DNA from: Onthophagus taurus
Taxonomy: Eukaryota > Arthropoda > Insecta > Coleoptera > Scarabaeidae
Assembly (NCBI RefSeq): GCF_036711975.1
Contig: NC_091972.1
Location: 35,779,001 to 35,843,000 of the forward strand
Direction: 5' to 3'
DNA length: 64,000 nucleotides
A program made the position numbers and the translations under genes. Below the pieces are notes generated by a model. That model made no database searches, was not told where the DNA came from, and worked only from the letters and a program-made list of their open reading frames with translations. The number at the start of each line of letters is the position of its first letter. Positions within the stretch are counted from its first letter, which is position 1. Below, piece by piece: positions 19,910-32,329 of this stretch.

Positions 19910-22900
19910 TCATTTCCCTAATTCAACATATTCCAATATAGCCATCAACGTAAAACCAGTTAAAATAAAACACGCGCGTGTAAGTATAATAACCCTTCTT
20001 TCTTTTTCACGATTTAAAACTTCAAAAAATGTAATATACAAAATAGTTCCAGCTGATAATCCTTCTAATAAAACAACGGCTAAAGATTTTGCTGTTGTAT
20101 TCATGTCAGCATATAAAGTAATAACTAAACCCAATAAGACTCCAAAAGGACTCGTCGATGATAAAATGAAAACATTTAAAACGATTATTTTCATTTTCGT
20201 TCGAGCAATTAACAATTCCAAACCGACGCAAAATAAAATAGTTGCTGAATGTATTGAAATTGCTGTTGAAAGATACCAGATGTTTGAAATCGAAACTTGA
20301 AGCCCGATTGCTAAGCCTTCGAAAAATCCGTGTAACGATAAAGCTAAGATAACTAAACAACAACGAAGTACTTGTTGTTGATTTTTTTCTTGCTTTACTA
20401 GGAGTTTTTCAAGTTGTTTTTCCTCTTCGGCGGTTTCGTCATCTTCAAGGAAGGTATTTTTTGAAATGTCGTCTAATTCGAGGTCTATCTTTAAGTTTCT
20501 TTTATTTTTTTCTGATACTATCGACGCTGAAGTTGGTGGCGACTGAAACATGAAATTTTAAAATTAACACATAAGTAATAATGATGAACATTATTTTTAT
20601 TATGCAAAGTTAAAAAGAACAATGTGGTGGTTAAAAAATAAACAAAAGCGTTATCACCTCACTCTATCTTTACAATAACTTTACATTAAAACACGTGCAA
20701 GATAATATGTAAAGTAGAAATAGCAAACAAGAATGTCTTTTTATTCTTGTTGACAAATTTCAGGTTGGCGTGTTTTCAGCATGTACACATTATACCATTA
20801 ACCTTTGAGTTATTGCGCACGTAAATCACTTTGATGGATATTTTTGTAAAGCTCATTTTATTGCACTTCCGGATACAGACGAAATTTATGTATATTAGAT
20901 AGTAAGTATGTGCTCACACTTTTTTACGAGACTGCTTTCTTTATTATTCTAATTAATGGTTTAGATATCTATTAAAAGAATTATGAGTAATTTCTTAGTA
21001 ATTAATGAAATTGTTGTGACGTGATGATGATCACTTCCATGAAAATTCTTTCCAAATAGCTACACCAAAATTTCTTAATGATTCTCATTTAAATCTGGAA
21101 TTATATAAGATATGGGTAAACGTTTCAAGAATAAGTTAAAGGGGAGCAAAATTTATATTGAAAGCTGTCTCATAAAGCTAAAATACAGGTTGAAATCAAA
21201 AATACATCCAAAATAAATAGAGACAAAGGAAATAAAGTGAGGATTGTTTACTAGAAAGCAAGAGGAAAATCCAAAAAAAGAGTTGGGAATGGCCTTTGTG
21301 ATGGCGTTAGTCAGAAATGACAGTAGTGAAAGATTGATTAACTTCTGTAATGTAACTAGATTGGTGATTGGAAAAACATTATTTAGGCATAAATTTATTC
21401 ATCAGATGATATGGACAGCTCCTGAAAGAAAGATAAAAGAACCAAGGATGCCATACAGTTTACGGTTTAGTAGTATGCGGTTATGTCGTAAACAGCTTGG
21501 TGGATTTCAATGCGGTTTTACCCAAAATATGTCAAATAATTGCGTTTAAAGGAAATTGAGGATCCCGTTATTAGCTTTTCAAAGTTTAATTTTTCAGAGC
21601 GATTTAAACGAATTGTAAATTAAAAAGAAACAGAAACAGCCATGCGGGGAGACGGGGTTCTGTCCAATCGGAAAAGATGGTGCTGGTGTATTCGTGTCCA
21701 TAAAGAACGTCGCGCCTTTATTTCTTTATGTAGGTAAAATAAAGGCGCGACGTCCCGTTTGGAATAAGTAGAAGATCCATATACAATTCCTAACGGTGGA
21801 CCCACGAATACTCCAAGAGTTCCAAAATAAGGTAAGGGGAAAGATATACGGCATGTTACCGAACAAGAACACACTAAGCAAGAAATAAGGAACAACAAGA
21901 AGAAAACAACAAAGCTGTGTGAAACGACAATATTCCCACTGAACTACTGAAAGCAGATATGGAAACCGTAGTAGATGATCTTTTATGTCTTATTGGACAA
22001 AATATAGCACACATAGTCAATATCCAAAGGAGACAAACAAAAGAGATCTCAACATGGAGAGCAATTACATTAACCGACGTGACAAGTAAATATTAACTAG
22101 AATAACACTTCTTCATCCTCTTATAATAGAACTCGGCATTATCTTTATACAACAATTTAAAGTCTCGACTGGAACGCTGAATACCAGCTTGCGTAACATC
22201 TCTTTGGGGGACGTCAAGGAGATCCGGCCCATATACTTTGACATGGTCACACATTTTTCCTTGGTGTCTTTGCGGCTTATGCGATCTTGTAAAGGGTAGT
22301 CAACAATTGCACATAAGTTTTCATCTATGTGGTTCTGAGAATCCTTTTGGCAGCGGTGTTTTCCAATGGCGTATGTAACTTACAAATAAAAAGTATTATT
22401 TGTAAGTATTTGTTGGTCCATATTCTATTCCGAAGACACCCGGTTACTACCGCTGCTCTCGTGTTTGGTAGTTTAACGTGTAAACAGGTTCTGTGTGTTT
22501 CCTCGTTTTCTCCATACCTTCATACAGCTTGTTATAAGGGAACTTTAACCAAATCAAACGAGCGTTCATTATTATTGTTTGCTTGATGTTGTGGCATTTC
22601 TTCTTGGTAATAACATATGGGTCGCCGGACACATTTCAACCACGCTCCGTGTGGTGACACCTGAAAATGTGAATCATATCCGAGTGTCCGTTGAGGTAAG
22701 TTCAACTACCCTTGACGAATTGCTTTGTTAAAAGTTAAGAAAATTGTAGCGCTACCTTATTCCTAGTGCTACGTGACTATGTTTCATGAATTCTTTATTC
22801 CCTACAAAGAGGATATTTGCCTCAATGATACTCACAACATCTGGTTTTAACATGATTGTTATTATTATTGGTGCCGGGCTGAGGGAAGCGGCCTCTCGCG

Positions 22901-25898
22901 TCGCTATGACCTATAAGATTTATTGTAACTTAAGCCCTCTAAAGGTTTAGGGCAAATGTAGGTCCTTGATGAACTTTAGTATTGCTCAAAGGTCTTGTTC
23001 AAAAAAATTTTGCGTCTCTGACTCGTTGTTGCAAAATTTACAACTTTGATCCTCAGCTTATCTAATATGGAAGAGGTGGTTTGTCAGGGGCGCATGGTCG
23101 GTCAGGAAGCCTGAGAGCGACCTTAAATTCCCACTGTTGAGACATAAAACCTCTTTGGTTTTGTTTTGTGACGGAAGTATCATTCTCTTCGCTTGTCTGT
23201 GACCTGGAAGTTCTTTCCTGCGTAAGGCTACTGTCGAGGCCTCCCAACTATTGATTGCCTGTTTTAAGTGGCTTTTTTGTAGTTCACAGCCGAGTTCAGG
23301 TCCAATAAAGGCATCCTCACTACATCTTTGGCGAGCTTGTGTGCATTTTCATTGCCCTCAATGTCTGAGTGACCTGAAGCCCATCATAGAGTAACATCAT
23401 TGCCCCTAGTGAGTTCTCTCAGGTTGCTGGTACACTCTCTGACCAGTGCGGAGTCACGTATAGACCTGAATTACCTTTAGGGCGACTCGACTGTCCGAGT
23501 CGCCCTAAAGGTAATCGTGAAAATCGTCCGAGTCCGAGTCGTGAAAATGTTTATCGATACACCTTTTACTGCGTTTTCTAGGTTCAAAACGGTACAGAAG
23601 TTTATAGCAAGTACTTAAATGTGATCTTATACGGCTGATCCAAACTATATTCTATTAGTCTGAGGTTCATTTTAATTTCAATCAAGTGGTTTAGACGTAG
23701 GTCTTTGAGAATTTCGAGATGTCCTCTGAGGTTACTCTGCATCAACTTCAGTGAAGAGCATGTTTTCAGTGATAAGGCACTTAAAGCTGTCTCCTTTTGC
23801 ACCCGTTGTGTTAAGACATGCTAACCGGAGGATTTGTCCCAGCTGTTGTAGTGCTGTCTTGTGTTTTAGTTTTGGCCACCAAACTGGTGAGGCATAGACA
23901 ATCATTTTTCTGATTATTGCTACGTAGGCCCAGTGAGACATTCGTGGTTTAAGACCCCAGCTGCAAGACCTCGGCTTAATTAATCGACATCATACGTTAC
24001 CGATTCTAAGCTGATTTTAGGTCTAGAATAATATTTAATCAATAAAATTAATTTAATTAATATTTTTACATATATTCGGCATTGAAATTTGTTCTAAGTT
24101 TTCGTGGTTTATCTACAATTTTTTCTCTAATAAGTTCCTTATTTTCATTACCTTTATTTCTATAGTCTTTGCGCAAAATATTTTGGACTTCTTAAGTATA
24201 TAAAATCCTTTATTTTATTTTAGTATTTCAAAGTTTTCCATACAGCTAATGTCTGTTTATCTAAATATTCTTTAGTAGTTCGCACTCTATAATAAGTTTT
24301 TTCCTTTGTCTTTGGACTTACATTTCTTCTATCAAAATTCCTTATTAAAGTCCAGGAACTGAAGCTTTGAATCCTCTTATTTTTCTCGTAAATTTTATAA
24401 ATGGTTTCGTAACGACTACTAATTTTAGAAAAGCTTTAAATTGGCAATTTAATTATTTTAACGAGTCTTGGATCGATAATTGAGCTTTGACTTTTTCATA
24501 GAAAGGTTATTTCTTTACATTTTTCCAACTCGACCTTAAAATTTTCTTCCTTTAGTTTCTCAAAGACTCTTTGAAGTTTGACGACATGCACCTGTAACGA
24601 CGTTGGATATACAATTATATCATCACGGTGTACTAAAGGAATGTTCTCCAAGGATCCATATTACTGTTTCTATTTCTTGTTCCGGACATACAAAAAATGA
24701 ATATCGAAGATATTTTAAAATGCGATCTTTTTCATTGAAAGGTCATGATTTTATCTCAAAATTTTACTAATTTTATGTGATATCAAATATAATTGTTATA
24801 GTTTCTAAAAGAAGAAGATTCGAGCTTTCATTTGGCATAAGAATTATTTCTTAACTTAGGTATCTTTTTCTATTTTAATCTTAAAAATAAATCGGTTTCT
24901 TTAATGGTAAACCAACAGTTATTATATTTTCTGTAAGAAGAATTAGAGCTTTAATTTAGTACAAGAATTATTTCTTAACTTTCATAAATATGATAGAGAG
25001 GGCTTTTTAAATTCAACACTTTTTTTTTAACAAAATCGAAATATTATACCAAATTTTACAATTTACTAATAAACGAAATAATTTATGATTCAAACTAATT
25101 GAGTAACATGCACTTTTAACAACACTTTCATTATTTAAAATCGATGTTCCATTTAATATCGATTAAGTCATGAAAGTTAATTAATAGCTTGTTGAAGCAT
25201 GAATGGGTCGAAAGCGGCAATTTGTTAAAATGACAAGAAGTTTTCCAATTTCAAATTGAAACGATTGATTATTCTACTTTATAAGAATGAACTGTTTTTA
25301 TTCACTTCTATAAAGTCTCTCTAATAATTTTGAGTTATGTGAAAACTTCCGTTAATAAAAATGAATTAAAAAATAATAATTTAATTACTTTTTTTGGAGA
25401 GGGATCAATGATGTAAACACGTTCCGGAGTACCATTAATCTCCCCCGGGTGAATCTTATTCTCCTTCAAACTTTGAGAACAGGAATTTCTTTTACACTGA
25501 ATACTTTTTCGAGTTTCTCTTCCCATTCTTGTGATTAACCAATGAGAGATTTCTTCGACGAAATAAACCAAGAAGAATCCCGTCGAAACGATAACTTGAG
25601 CAAAAGGATAGGAAGTCCCCATTCCATTATCTTTGCAAAGAAATTGAACCGATTTATTCACTTCCGGTATCATATGTAAAAAGCAAGTGGCGAATAGAAC
25701 GCCTCCACCAAAACTCTGAAATATCGCCAACGAACAATTCACTTGCTTGTGTCTTCGTTCGTTGATAAAAGCGGCCCCTTCGTCTTCTTTCTCCCATATT
25801 TTTAATATCTTGTAGATTTTAATTGGTAATAAACCGAAAAAGACTCGAATGAAAGCAAATATAACGGCAACGGCGATTTTAGTCGCTATTAGATCCAT
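19910..25898 (-). CDS. ZIP-family (SLC39A1/2/3-like) metal transporter, two exons
   Basis: Encodes a plasma-membrane-type ZIP transporter, a family that moves Zn2+ (some members Fe2+) into the cytosol. Exon 1 is 25389-25898 and exon 2 is 19910-20542. They join in phase 0 (GTAATT donor, TTTCAG acceptor) to give 380 residues, near the usual ZIP1 length. Eight membrane segments are visible: about 8-30, 56-79 (FGGGVLFATCFLHMIPE), 97-122 (with His119), 229-251 (SLHGFFEGLAIGLQ; His241, Glu245), 259-281 (His268), 288-313, 321-346 (EGLSAGTILYITFFEVL) and 352-376. The loop between helices 3 and 4 is long and acidic but lacks the common His cluster. Helix 5 has HS where many relatives have HK. An AATAAA abuts the TGA stop at 19910. 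The 4.8-kb intron contains RTE- and LOA-like relics and no other exon. Confidence 0.88.
20543..21209. other. ZIP intron, left part; nothing recognised
   Basis: Intronic AT-rich sequence without motifs of note. Confidence 0.4.
21215..22100 (+). pseudogene. RTE-like retrotransposon fragment in the ZIP intron
   Basis: The frame at 21244-21549 carries SSERLINFCNVTRLVIGKTLFRHK and IWTAPERK, matching the RTE endonuclease pattern ERL..FC....LVI.NT.F......TW.SPDG. About 400 bp on, IPVELLKADMETVVDDLLCL then WRAITLTDVTSKY matches the reverse-transcriptase start (IP.EL.K...W..I.L..V.SK). The endonuclease-RT linker is broken. The strand is opposite to the host gene. Confidence 0.65.
22130..22640 (-). 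pseudogene. Non-LTR 3' end fragment in the ZIP intron
   Basis: The minus strand reads LPNTRAAVVTGCLRNRIWTN then KYLQIILFICKL, resembling the segment after the RNase H domain (V.TG.L..H...HL...GL) of LOA/R1-type elements. Below it YMGRIS and a degenerate tail extend to about 22130. Heavily decayed; the clade is uncertain. Confidence 0.45.
22857..23960 (-). pseudogene. LOA/Jockey-superfamily fragment with RNase H domain
   Basis: In minus-strand order: YASPVWWPKLKHKTALQQLG and LRLACLNTTGA (the VWWP.L..KT...L...QRLACL.ITGA block), then a degenerate INIFT..TRT (start of the RNase H DGS strand). Next comes GNDVTL...GNENAHKLA (the H...GNE.AD.LA end of RNase H), then RKELPGHRQAKRMIL and HAPLTNHLF...CKFCNNESET (the tail). 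The 3' end at 22857 meets an ATT microsatellite, as in elements with simple-repeat tails. The middle of the RNase H domain is replaced by the hairpin at 23470-23515. Confidence 0.65.
23470..23515. repeat. Perfect 20-bp hairpin
   Basis: The arm ATTACCTTTAGGGCGACTCG (23470-23489) is exactly complementary to 23496-23515, with a 6-bp loop ACTGTC. It interrupts the RNase H region of a decayed retroelement. Nearby CGAGTCGTGAAAAT-like words repeat twice, suggesting a local templated rearrangement. Confidence 0.9.
24000..25388. other. ZIP intron, right part, with weak direct repeats
   Basis: AT-rich intron. A loose ~75-bp block recurs: 24785-24860 and 24915-24990 share GTTATA.TTTCT..AAGAAGA.T.GAGCTTT and AAGAATTATTTCTTAACTT. 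A third, weaker relative may lie near 24430-24520. No coding pattern. Confidence 0.4.
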
Positions 25899-26080
25899 TC
25901 GTCATGATTTCAGTCAGCGCGGGACCAAATACGAAGGGTAAACGCCGTTAACAGAGGACGCGGGCTTACTGCTGAAACGGGGGCTGAACGCTGAAAGACG
26001 ACAGGCGTCGTTTCGTACCATTACGATTGGGGGAGGCGTCATGCGCCTGAAAATTCGTTGATTTCCTAATGATGGATCTC
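25899..26080 (-). promoter_or_regulatory. GC-rich presumed promoter/5'-UTR of the ZIP gene
   Basis: Immediately upstream of the ZIP start codon the base composition rises sharply, with many CpG (CAGTCAGCGCGGGACC, CAGGCGTCGTTTCG, GGAGGCGTCATGCGCC), unlike the AT-rich surroundings. This fits a CpG-containing housekeeping-type promoter. I looked for a metal-response core TGCRCNC and did not find a full match. Confidence 0.4.
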
Positions 26081-27700
26081 ACTAAATCTAACATTGAACA
26101 ATTTTTCGGAAATGGACCGACTTCAGATGTTGTCTTTGGATTTCGACCAGATTGATTTCGATCGGTAAACAGTCGACCGATTTAGGTGTTTATTTACTAA
26201 TGGATATTTGGGACAGTCATCAATGAATTTATCCTTGATACACTTTTTATTATTTTTATAATAAATTTTTAAATTTTATAAGAGAATAATTAAATGAGTT
26301 TATTCGAATAATTAAAGACTAATTTATACCAATTCAATAAAGAATTAAAGAACTAAAGAACTATGTGGCGGGGAATATTAGTAGCATCTCATTGCAGAAA
26401 AAGAAATTAAAGTCATATCTTGATGAATACCTAACTATTTAGTATTTATGCTATCTTCTAATCAGCACATTTAACAACATCTATTATAGCCTCTATTCTA
26501 CCTTATTAACAATGTTCAAAGGACTGTATAATCATGCTTTAGGGATTTTCAGTAAATTTTCCATAATAAATTCTCTTTCAGATTGTAATCGTTGCTTTCA
26601 TATTGCTTTAGTATTATCCCCATAGTGCACACAAAGATTACCTTTATTTTAGTTATGTCTTGAATATGTTTGTTGAGGTAATCTTTAAATCAATAAAGAT
26701 GCTGAGTAGTCCAAGAACTACAAAGAATGGCCTGCTAAAGCCTGATTAACATATTTTTTTACACGCGAAGTAACAAGTACAAGTGAAGGTACGTTTTCGA
26801 AACTAACGATCTGAAAAATAGAACTACGTCAGATAAAACAAGTGGTTTGAGTTATCAAAAACTCAAAAGAATTAGCAAAAGAATAATAGTCGAAGGAGCT
26901 AAGTAGATTCAATTCGTTCACATATTTTATATCGAGTATGCTAATCTACAATAACATTTTGAAAAACTACATAGTTCAAAACTGACCTAACTCACAAAGG
27001 TTGAAATCAAAGATATCAGGAAAGTGGTTTTCATACCAGTAGGCTCTTTGATGGGATGCACTCTGAGAGATTTGAGCTCCAGATCTTGAACAACAATTTA
27101 TAGCAAAGTCTCCCGATTAATTTTAACTTGTTGTGAAGCTCATTTAATCGTTATCCTTGGACTATTTTGGAACGCAGTTCGTGTTTTCTCGATATTTTTA
27201 GGCGATATCACACTTGCTCCACGATCAACATTCCCAACACTGTCATAATAATAATTATAATCTTTACTATCCCACCGGAGAATACATTGTGCCTAAAAAC
27301 TAAACAATATTAGTTAAAGCTAAAGTATTGAAACCCAAGTAAAATACACACAGAAAATTAAAGTAATAGAGACATATAAACTATAAGAAAGAACAGTACT
27401 AAAAGTACCAATGTGGCAGAAACAAAAAATTACGATTCGAAAAATAATATAGGCACAGTCATATCAGCCACTCGCATCAATTTGTTAATGAGATTTATTA
27501 ATGAATTTATGTTGTACTTTCTATGGTGGCGATGTGTGTTAAAAAAGATGGAGAGCAAACTTTACAGCAGTATTCAAGTTCGCTTCGCACGACCGTAAAG
27601 TAAAGAGTAAGTACTGTTTTTATATCTGCAAAATCTAAGCTATTTCTAATAGAATGCCCAATGTTTTAAGGGCACTAGCCGACACTTTGTTAATATGTTC
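26081..27700. other. No gene recognised
   Basis: Intergenic AT-rich DNA between the ZIP promoter and a Jockey-like element. The 61-codon frame at 27413-27598 has no support. Confidence 0.4.
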
Positions 27701-27789
27701 GGTAAAAGACAAACCTGCTTTTCTGGCTGTACGTCATCACCTGGCACTTGGATGTACTTAGGAACATTCTGTTGTCAGTATACCATAAA

Positions 27790-29300
27790 GAAAGCTTATC
27801 CAGGTCTAACTGACGCGATATACAGTCTCATTCACTACCGATAGTGGTAAATAATTTGAGATCATCTGCGTAAAGTAGTGCATCTGTAGTGAAGTACGCA
27901 AGTAAATCGTTCACAAAAACAATAAATACTAGAGGGTCCAGAATGGAACCTTGAGGTACGCCACTAATTACGTTTATATACCTAGATTTAACACCACCCA
28001 GTTTAAAATGCTGTCTGCGATTAGACACATAAGACGAAAGGAGATGTATAAGAAAGGAAACGCACCCATATTTTTTCAGTTTCATCGTCAACAACGAAAG
28101 ACCCAAACAGTCAAATACCCGTGAGAAGTCAGTGTATATTACGTACGTCAACCTGTCCACTACAGTCTAGTGCGGTAGATACATATTGAGCAAAATCTAG
28201 TAGGTTAGTGGTAGCAGATTTACCTCTGTGGAAACCATGCTGACATTTCCACAATCCTGCCTTAGTGTAGAATTCAATTTTGGATGCTACAATTTGTTCA
28301 AATAGATTTGCAAAGATATTGATGATGACAATGATTCTTGAAAACTAAGCAAATCCTGCTCAATTTCCATCTCTTTGGAAATTCAGAGTTTTTGAACTTT
28401 ATTAGGTTGAAAAGTACAGTCCTTGACTAAAAATGTAGGAATCCCATCTGGGCTCATTGTAGCGTTTGCCTTGAACTTTTTGAAAGATTCAATCATTTCG
28501 TGAACTAACTCCGGAGATACCGAAGGTGACAGAATTAGTATCATGAACAGCGTGATCGTTACCAGTATGTTCAATTGATGCAGGACAACTCATAGAATCG
28601 AAATAACCGACAAACAAGTTAACTACTGTTGGAAAATCAGACACAGTTGGACCGGCCCTCTTGAGAGAGCCTGGAGATCTTACATTGTTTCTGTTCATTT
28701 AACAAAACGTTTTTTTATGTTCCTTCCTAAAGATTTAACATATACTCGACGATCCTGTTGATTTACAATCCCGACGGAGTCGAAATTTGTGGTGGTGCTT
28801 TTTTAATATAAGCACTCTTTTTGGATCAATACCATACAGTATATTTCGATTTTGCATGCTTGCTATTAAATTTAGATACGTGAGCGTCCAGAACGCTGTG
28901 TAATGGTTCATAAAAAACATTACATGATTGTTCAACCGATGATAACGTAAATAAATAAGTCCAATCGATGTTCAGCAGTGCATCGTATAAGTCAGTTCTC
29001 GCGCCAATGTAAAGTCTGAGTGTGTAATTTCAAGAGTCAAGTTTGAGGAAGCAAGTACCAAATCAATTATATTGATTATATTAGTTAATTGCAGAAAGCC
29101 ATATATAGCTAAGAAAATTGGAAAGAGTAGTGGCTCGCTCATCATTCGCAGCGTCGTGTAACAGAACATCAAAACCACCTATGACCAAGGTATCCAAAGA
29201 CATATCCAACATCGATTCAAATCCTCCAAGGTGTTGTATTTATTTTATGTTTCGTATTATTAACTGGGGCAATAACATCGATATCCATAAACAACAATGA
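27790..29300 (-). pseudogene. Jockey/CR1-like non-LTR retrotransposon, endonuclease plus RT, decayed
   Basis: In minus-strand order: endonuclease C-terminal part at 29178-28980 (NIIDLVLASSNLTLEITHSD, compare ILDLVL.......HSDF), then a linker. SPDGIPTFLVKDC near 28450 is the reverse-transcriptase start. The palm at 28160-27828 carries IYTDFSRVFDCL, VSGVPQGSILDPLVFIVFVNDL and ALLYADDLKLF. The palm (110 residues) is open with its YADD box intact, but the segments upstream lie in different frames, so the copy is dead. Confidence 0.75.
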
Positions 29301-30385
29301 TAAATTTAACATGTCAAATCTGCTACTTTTAGATATTTATAAGGCTACTTGACGATCGTTCCTTTTACCCTTGCTCGTAACTCGGAAGTAATAGGTGCTC
29401 GAATACAATGTTAGACATTTTTAGTATGAAGCGAAAGATGCAATGGTAGGAACTTTCTTGTATGACCCTCAACTGCCATTACTTCGGGGAACTTAGCAAG
29501 TAATGCCAAGTTTTTTTAAAAAGGTCAATAATAACAATTATGTTATAGTTAAGTAAGTGTAAGGTCTACCGGAAATATTGACCACGAATATGGGCGACAT
29601 GTTGAATAATAAGAACGTTCTGAACAATATCGAAGTTTATCCAACACACCTCATGTCGTGGTTTCTGTGAAAAATGCAATGAGATTATAATAGATTCCTA
29701 CAAGCGGTTACACATCTCCTGGGAAATTTGTAATGAGTTTTCTAGAATTGGAAAGAGCAAAATGGTCATATTACATAGTCTCCGAGATTTTCTGATTTAA
29801 ACTTGTGATTATGTCAAAAGATTAGTGTAGTAATACAATCTTCTACAATTTTGCCAAGAAATAGAAAAATAGAATGCAACTTCAAGATAAATTGATGAAA
29901 ACCTTGTATTTTAAGAGCACTTACTATACTTCCTTTGATTTAAGATGTTCAGGTTTAAAATGTTAAGATGTTCTTCCTTCTTGTTTTTTATTTGATGATC
30001 ACATTCATCTGTTTTAAGCAAGAACAAACTCAAAGTGAGATCAGCAAATACCTGGTGGAACCCAGTAATACACAAGGGTTGATCATCCGGGTAATTTATT
30101 GAAGATTATGTTTACACACAAAGCACAAACAATTCACACTTGCTTCACTAGCTAGGTTTAAAACGACTTAGAACTAATTCTTCAGGCTTCAATTTCCTGA
30201 ACTAACAATTTAACAAAATGACGTCGTTTTATTTGTTTGTGTGCACTTTAATTGTAGATAAAGGCATTGATTCAGCATTATTATATTTTATTTCTGTGTT
30301 TATGGAATTTATTTTTTTCTTCTCGCTTGTGTTTTTTCTTAGATTAATGATAGCATTCCAGGCTTCCCTAGTTTTCAACCTTCCT
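29301..30385. other. No gene recognised
   Basis: AT-rich spacer, possibly the 5' part of the adjoining non-LTR element. No motif found. Confidence 0.35.
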
Positions 30386-30391
30386 TTCTAG

Positions 30392-30501
30392 ATAAATGAA
30401 ACACAACCAGAAGGAAGGACACCTTTACACGTTAAGAACAGGAATAACTGAAAGGAAAAATTAGCAGCGCCGGGACCCGATTCTGGTTGTGTTTCATTTA
30501 T
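30392..30501. repeat. Small inverted-repeat element
   Basis: GATAAATGAAACACAACCAG (30392-30411) pairs with CTGGTTGTGTTTCATTTAT (30483-30501) around ~70 bp. The interior includes GCGCCGGGACCCGATTC, faintly like the T-arm of a tRNA-derived SINE read backwards. Too short for a firm class. Confidence 0.5.
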
Positions 30502-30539
30502 ATGTTACATACACGTTTATATTAATTCCACTTATTGTT

Positions 30540-30850
30540 TAAATTCCTTTCTAGAGTTTATGTTTGCACATTTTGTGTTTCATGCTTCATTTTTTAGTTT
30601 TTTTATTTCTTTTTTGGCTGTGTATCTATATCTATTATATTGTATGCGATCATCTGCATCGTTTGTGTCTAGCCATTTAAGGTATAATTTCTTTTTATCT
30701 GTCCACCAGTCATTTCTTGGTGTAGCATTCCTTTTCATACCTAATGCTTCTGTGTTAGTCTTTTGTCTTTTAGTTCCTCGTAGGTTTCTTCTGCCATGCC
30801 AGTAATTTCTCGCTCCAGCTTCTGTACTAATCGTAGTTTGTAGAGGAAGC
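30540..30850 (-). pseudogene. RTE-like linker fragment
   Basis: The minus strand reads PRNDWWTDKKKLYLKWLDTN then YNRYRYTAKKEIKKLKNEA, the NWWDEE......K..YLKWL.....E....YN......K.....K linker between endonuclease and reverse transcriptase in RTE-type elements. No catalytic part is present. Confidence 0.55.
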
Positions 30851-32280
30851 TCGTGGAGTCGGTTATCAAGCTCTCATATTGTAAACAGAGCTGTAAGAGC
30901 TATTTCCATCATTATTGTAAACATAACACTACAGTAAGATCCCATAAAAACAGTTACTATAAAAATTGTAATGTCAAAAAGTTCTGTCTTTCAAATATTT
31001 GGATTCCAGTGATGCATAAAAATCCTATCATTGCTTGTGTTACATCCTAATATGTCAGAGAGCAATGAAAAGGAATTTTACACTTTGTAAAGGATTCCTG
31101 ATATTTGGCAAACATTGTTTTACACCTGGTAGATGAATTATTATCTCAGGTCTCATTTTTTACTCTCTGCCATCCATTTAACAAATTCAATATCATAATC
31201 TATCATCGTATTCTTCTTGCTCGATTTCTTAATCTTCAGATTTCGTGGTGACATAATCGCCCTCCACTTCTGTCTCATATTTGTTATCCTCATCATTTAT
31301 TTAGTGGTTATTTCATAAGACACATTTTTCTGATTTTCAAGTTCTTCACTTATTCAATTGTACTGTCAAATTCTGTGTTGTTTTTCTTTCTCTCCTCATT
31401 TGATTTTCGTATTGAATATTAACTTCAATTTTGTGTCTGCTATTTGTCGTTTCTTAGACATCATTGTTAATAAGGGTTTATTGTGATAAAATCATTTGAT
31501 ATATGTGAAAGAAGCATTGTAGTAAACTTAGACTTGCTCTAAATTATTGTCGCTCATTCTAAAATATTAGACCGTCGAAAAATGTGAATTCTTCATCTTA
31601 AAAATGGACATTTTCAACAATAAATTATCTATTAATATTTAACCATCAATATAATTTTAAAATTTAATTGAGATAAATTATTAAAAATAATTACCGGAAT
31701 CACATGTAATGCAATATAAAATATGTTACACACAATATAGCCCCTAGTTTATACCATATTTACATCAATTTCGCTTGACAACGAAATTATTGATTCGTAA
31801 ACTAAAATTATGTATGCAAACTCGTGGGAACAGTAACACTAGACTCCGATCAATTGATGTGACGTTTTTTAAATAACTGTTTAATAACTTTTTCTAAGTA
31901 ATTACAAAATTATATAATTAATAACTTATTTAGTCCATTTTCCTTTGAATTAATTTATTTTTAATTCCCCCGAAATAAATTCAACGTAATTGAGAGATTA
32001 TCATTTTCACTAATAAACTTGTTATTGATCAGGCGATGTCCAACAAGCTGTTTTAATTTCCCTTGTGGTGGTGTACATCCAGACTTTTCATTACCTATCA
32101 ACACGGTAGTAATTACCACATTAATTACAAAGAATAAATAAATTCGATTTACTCGGATATTTATTGATTTTTAACACCATACCTTTATAATATATTCTTT
32201 TTTAAAAGAAACCCCTTTCACGTTGTATCCATGGCAATACCCCAACTAACAAGTCAATCTGATTCATAGTTTTGTCAATT
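30851..32280. other. No gene recognised; 5' flank of CFAP53
   Basis: AT-rich; possibly further RTE debris on the minus strand near 31140-31300. The promoter of CFAP53 must lie in the last few hundred bases, but no core element stands out. Confidence 0.35.
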
Positions 32281-32329
32281 TAGTTTCAATACAGTGTTTG
32301 AGTTCTTGTAGTAAACACAAGAAACGAAA

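Noticed and set aside
19869..20300. Plus-strand frame of 143 codons opposite the ZIP exon
   Set aside because: It is the antisense shadow of the transporter exon, whose membrane helices and motifs are unmistakable on the minus strand.
25335..25388. Last 17 codons of the long minus frame as ZIP coding sequence
   Set aside because: They lie beyond a GTAATT donor in phase 0 with the downstream acceptor at 20542; reading on gives a non-conserved tail and a stop.
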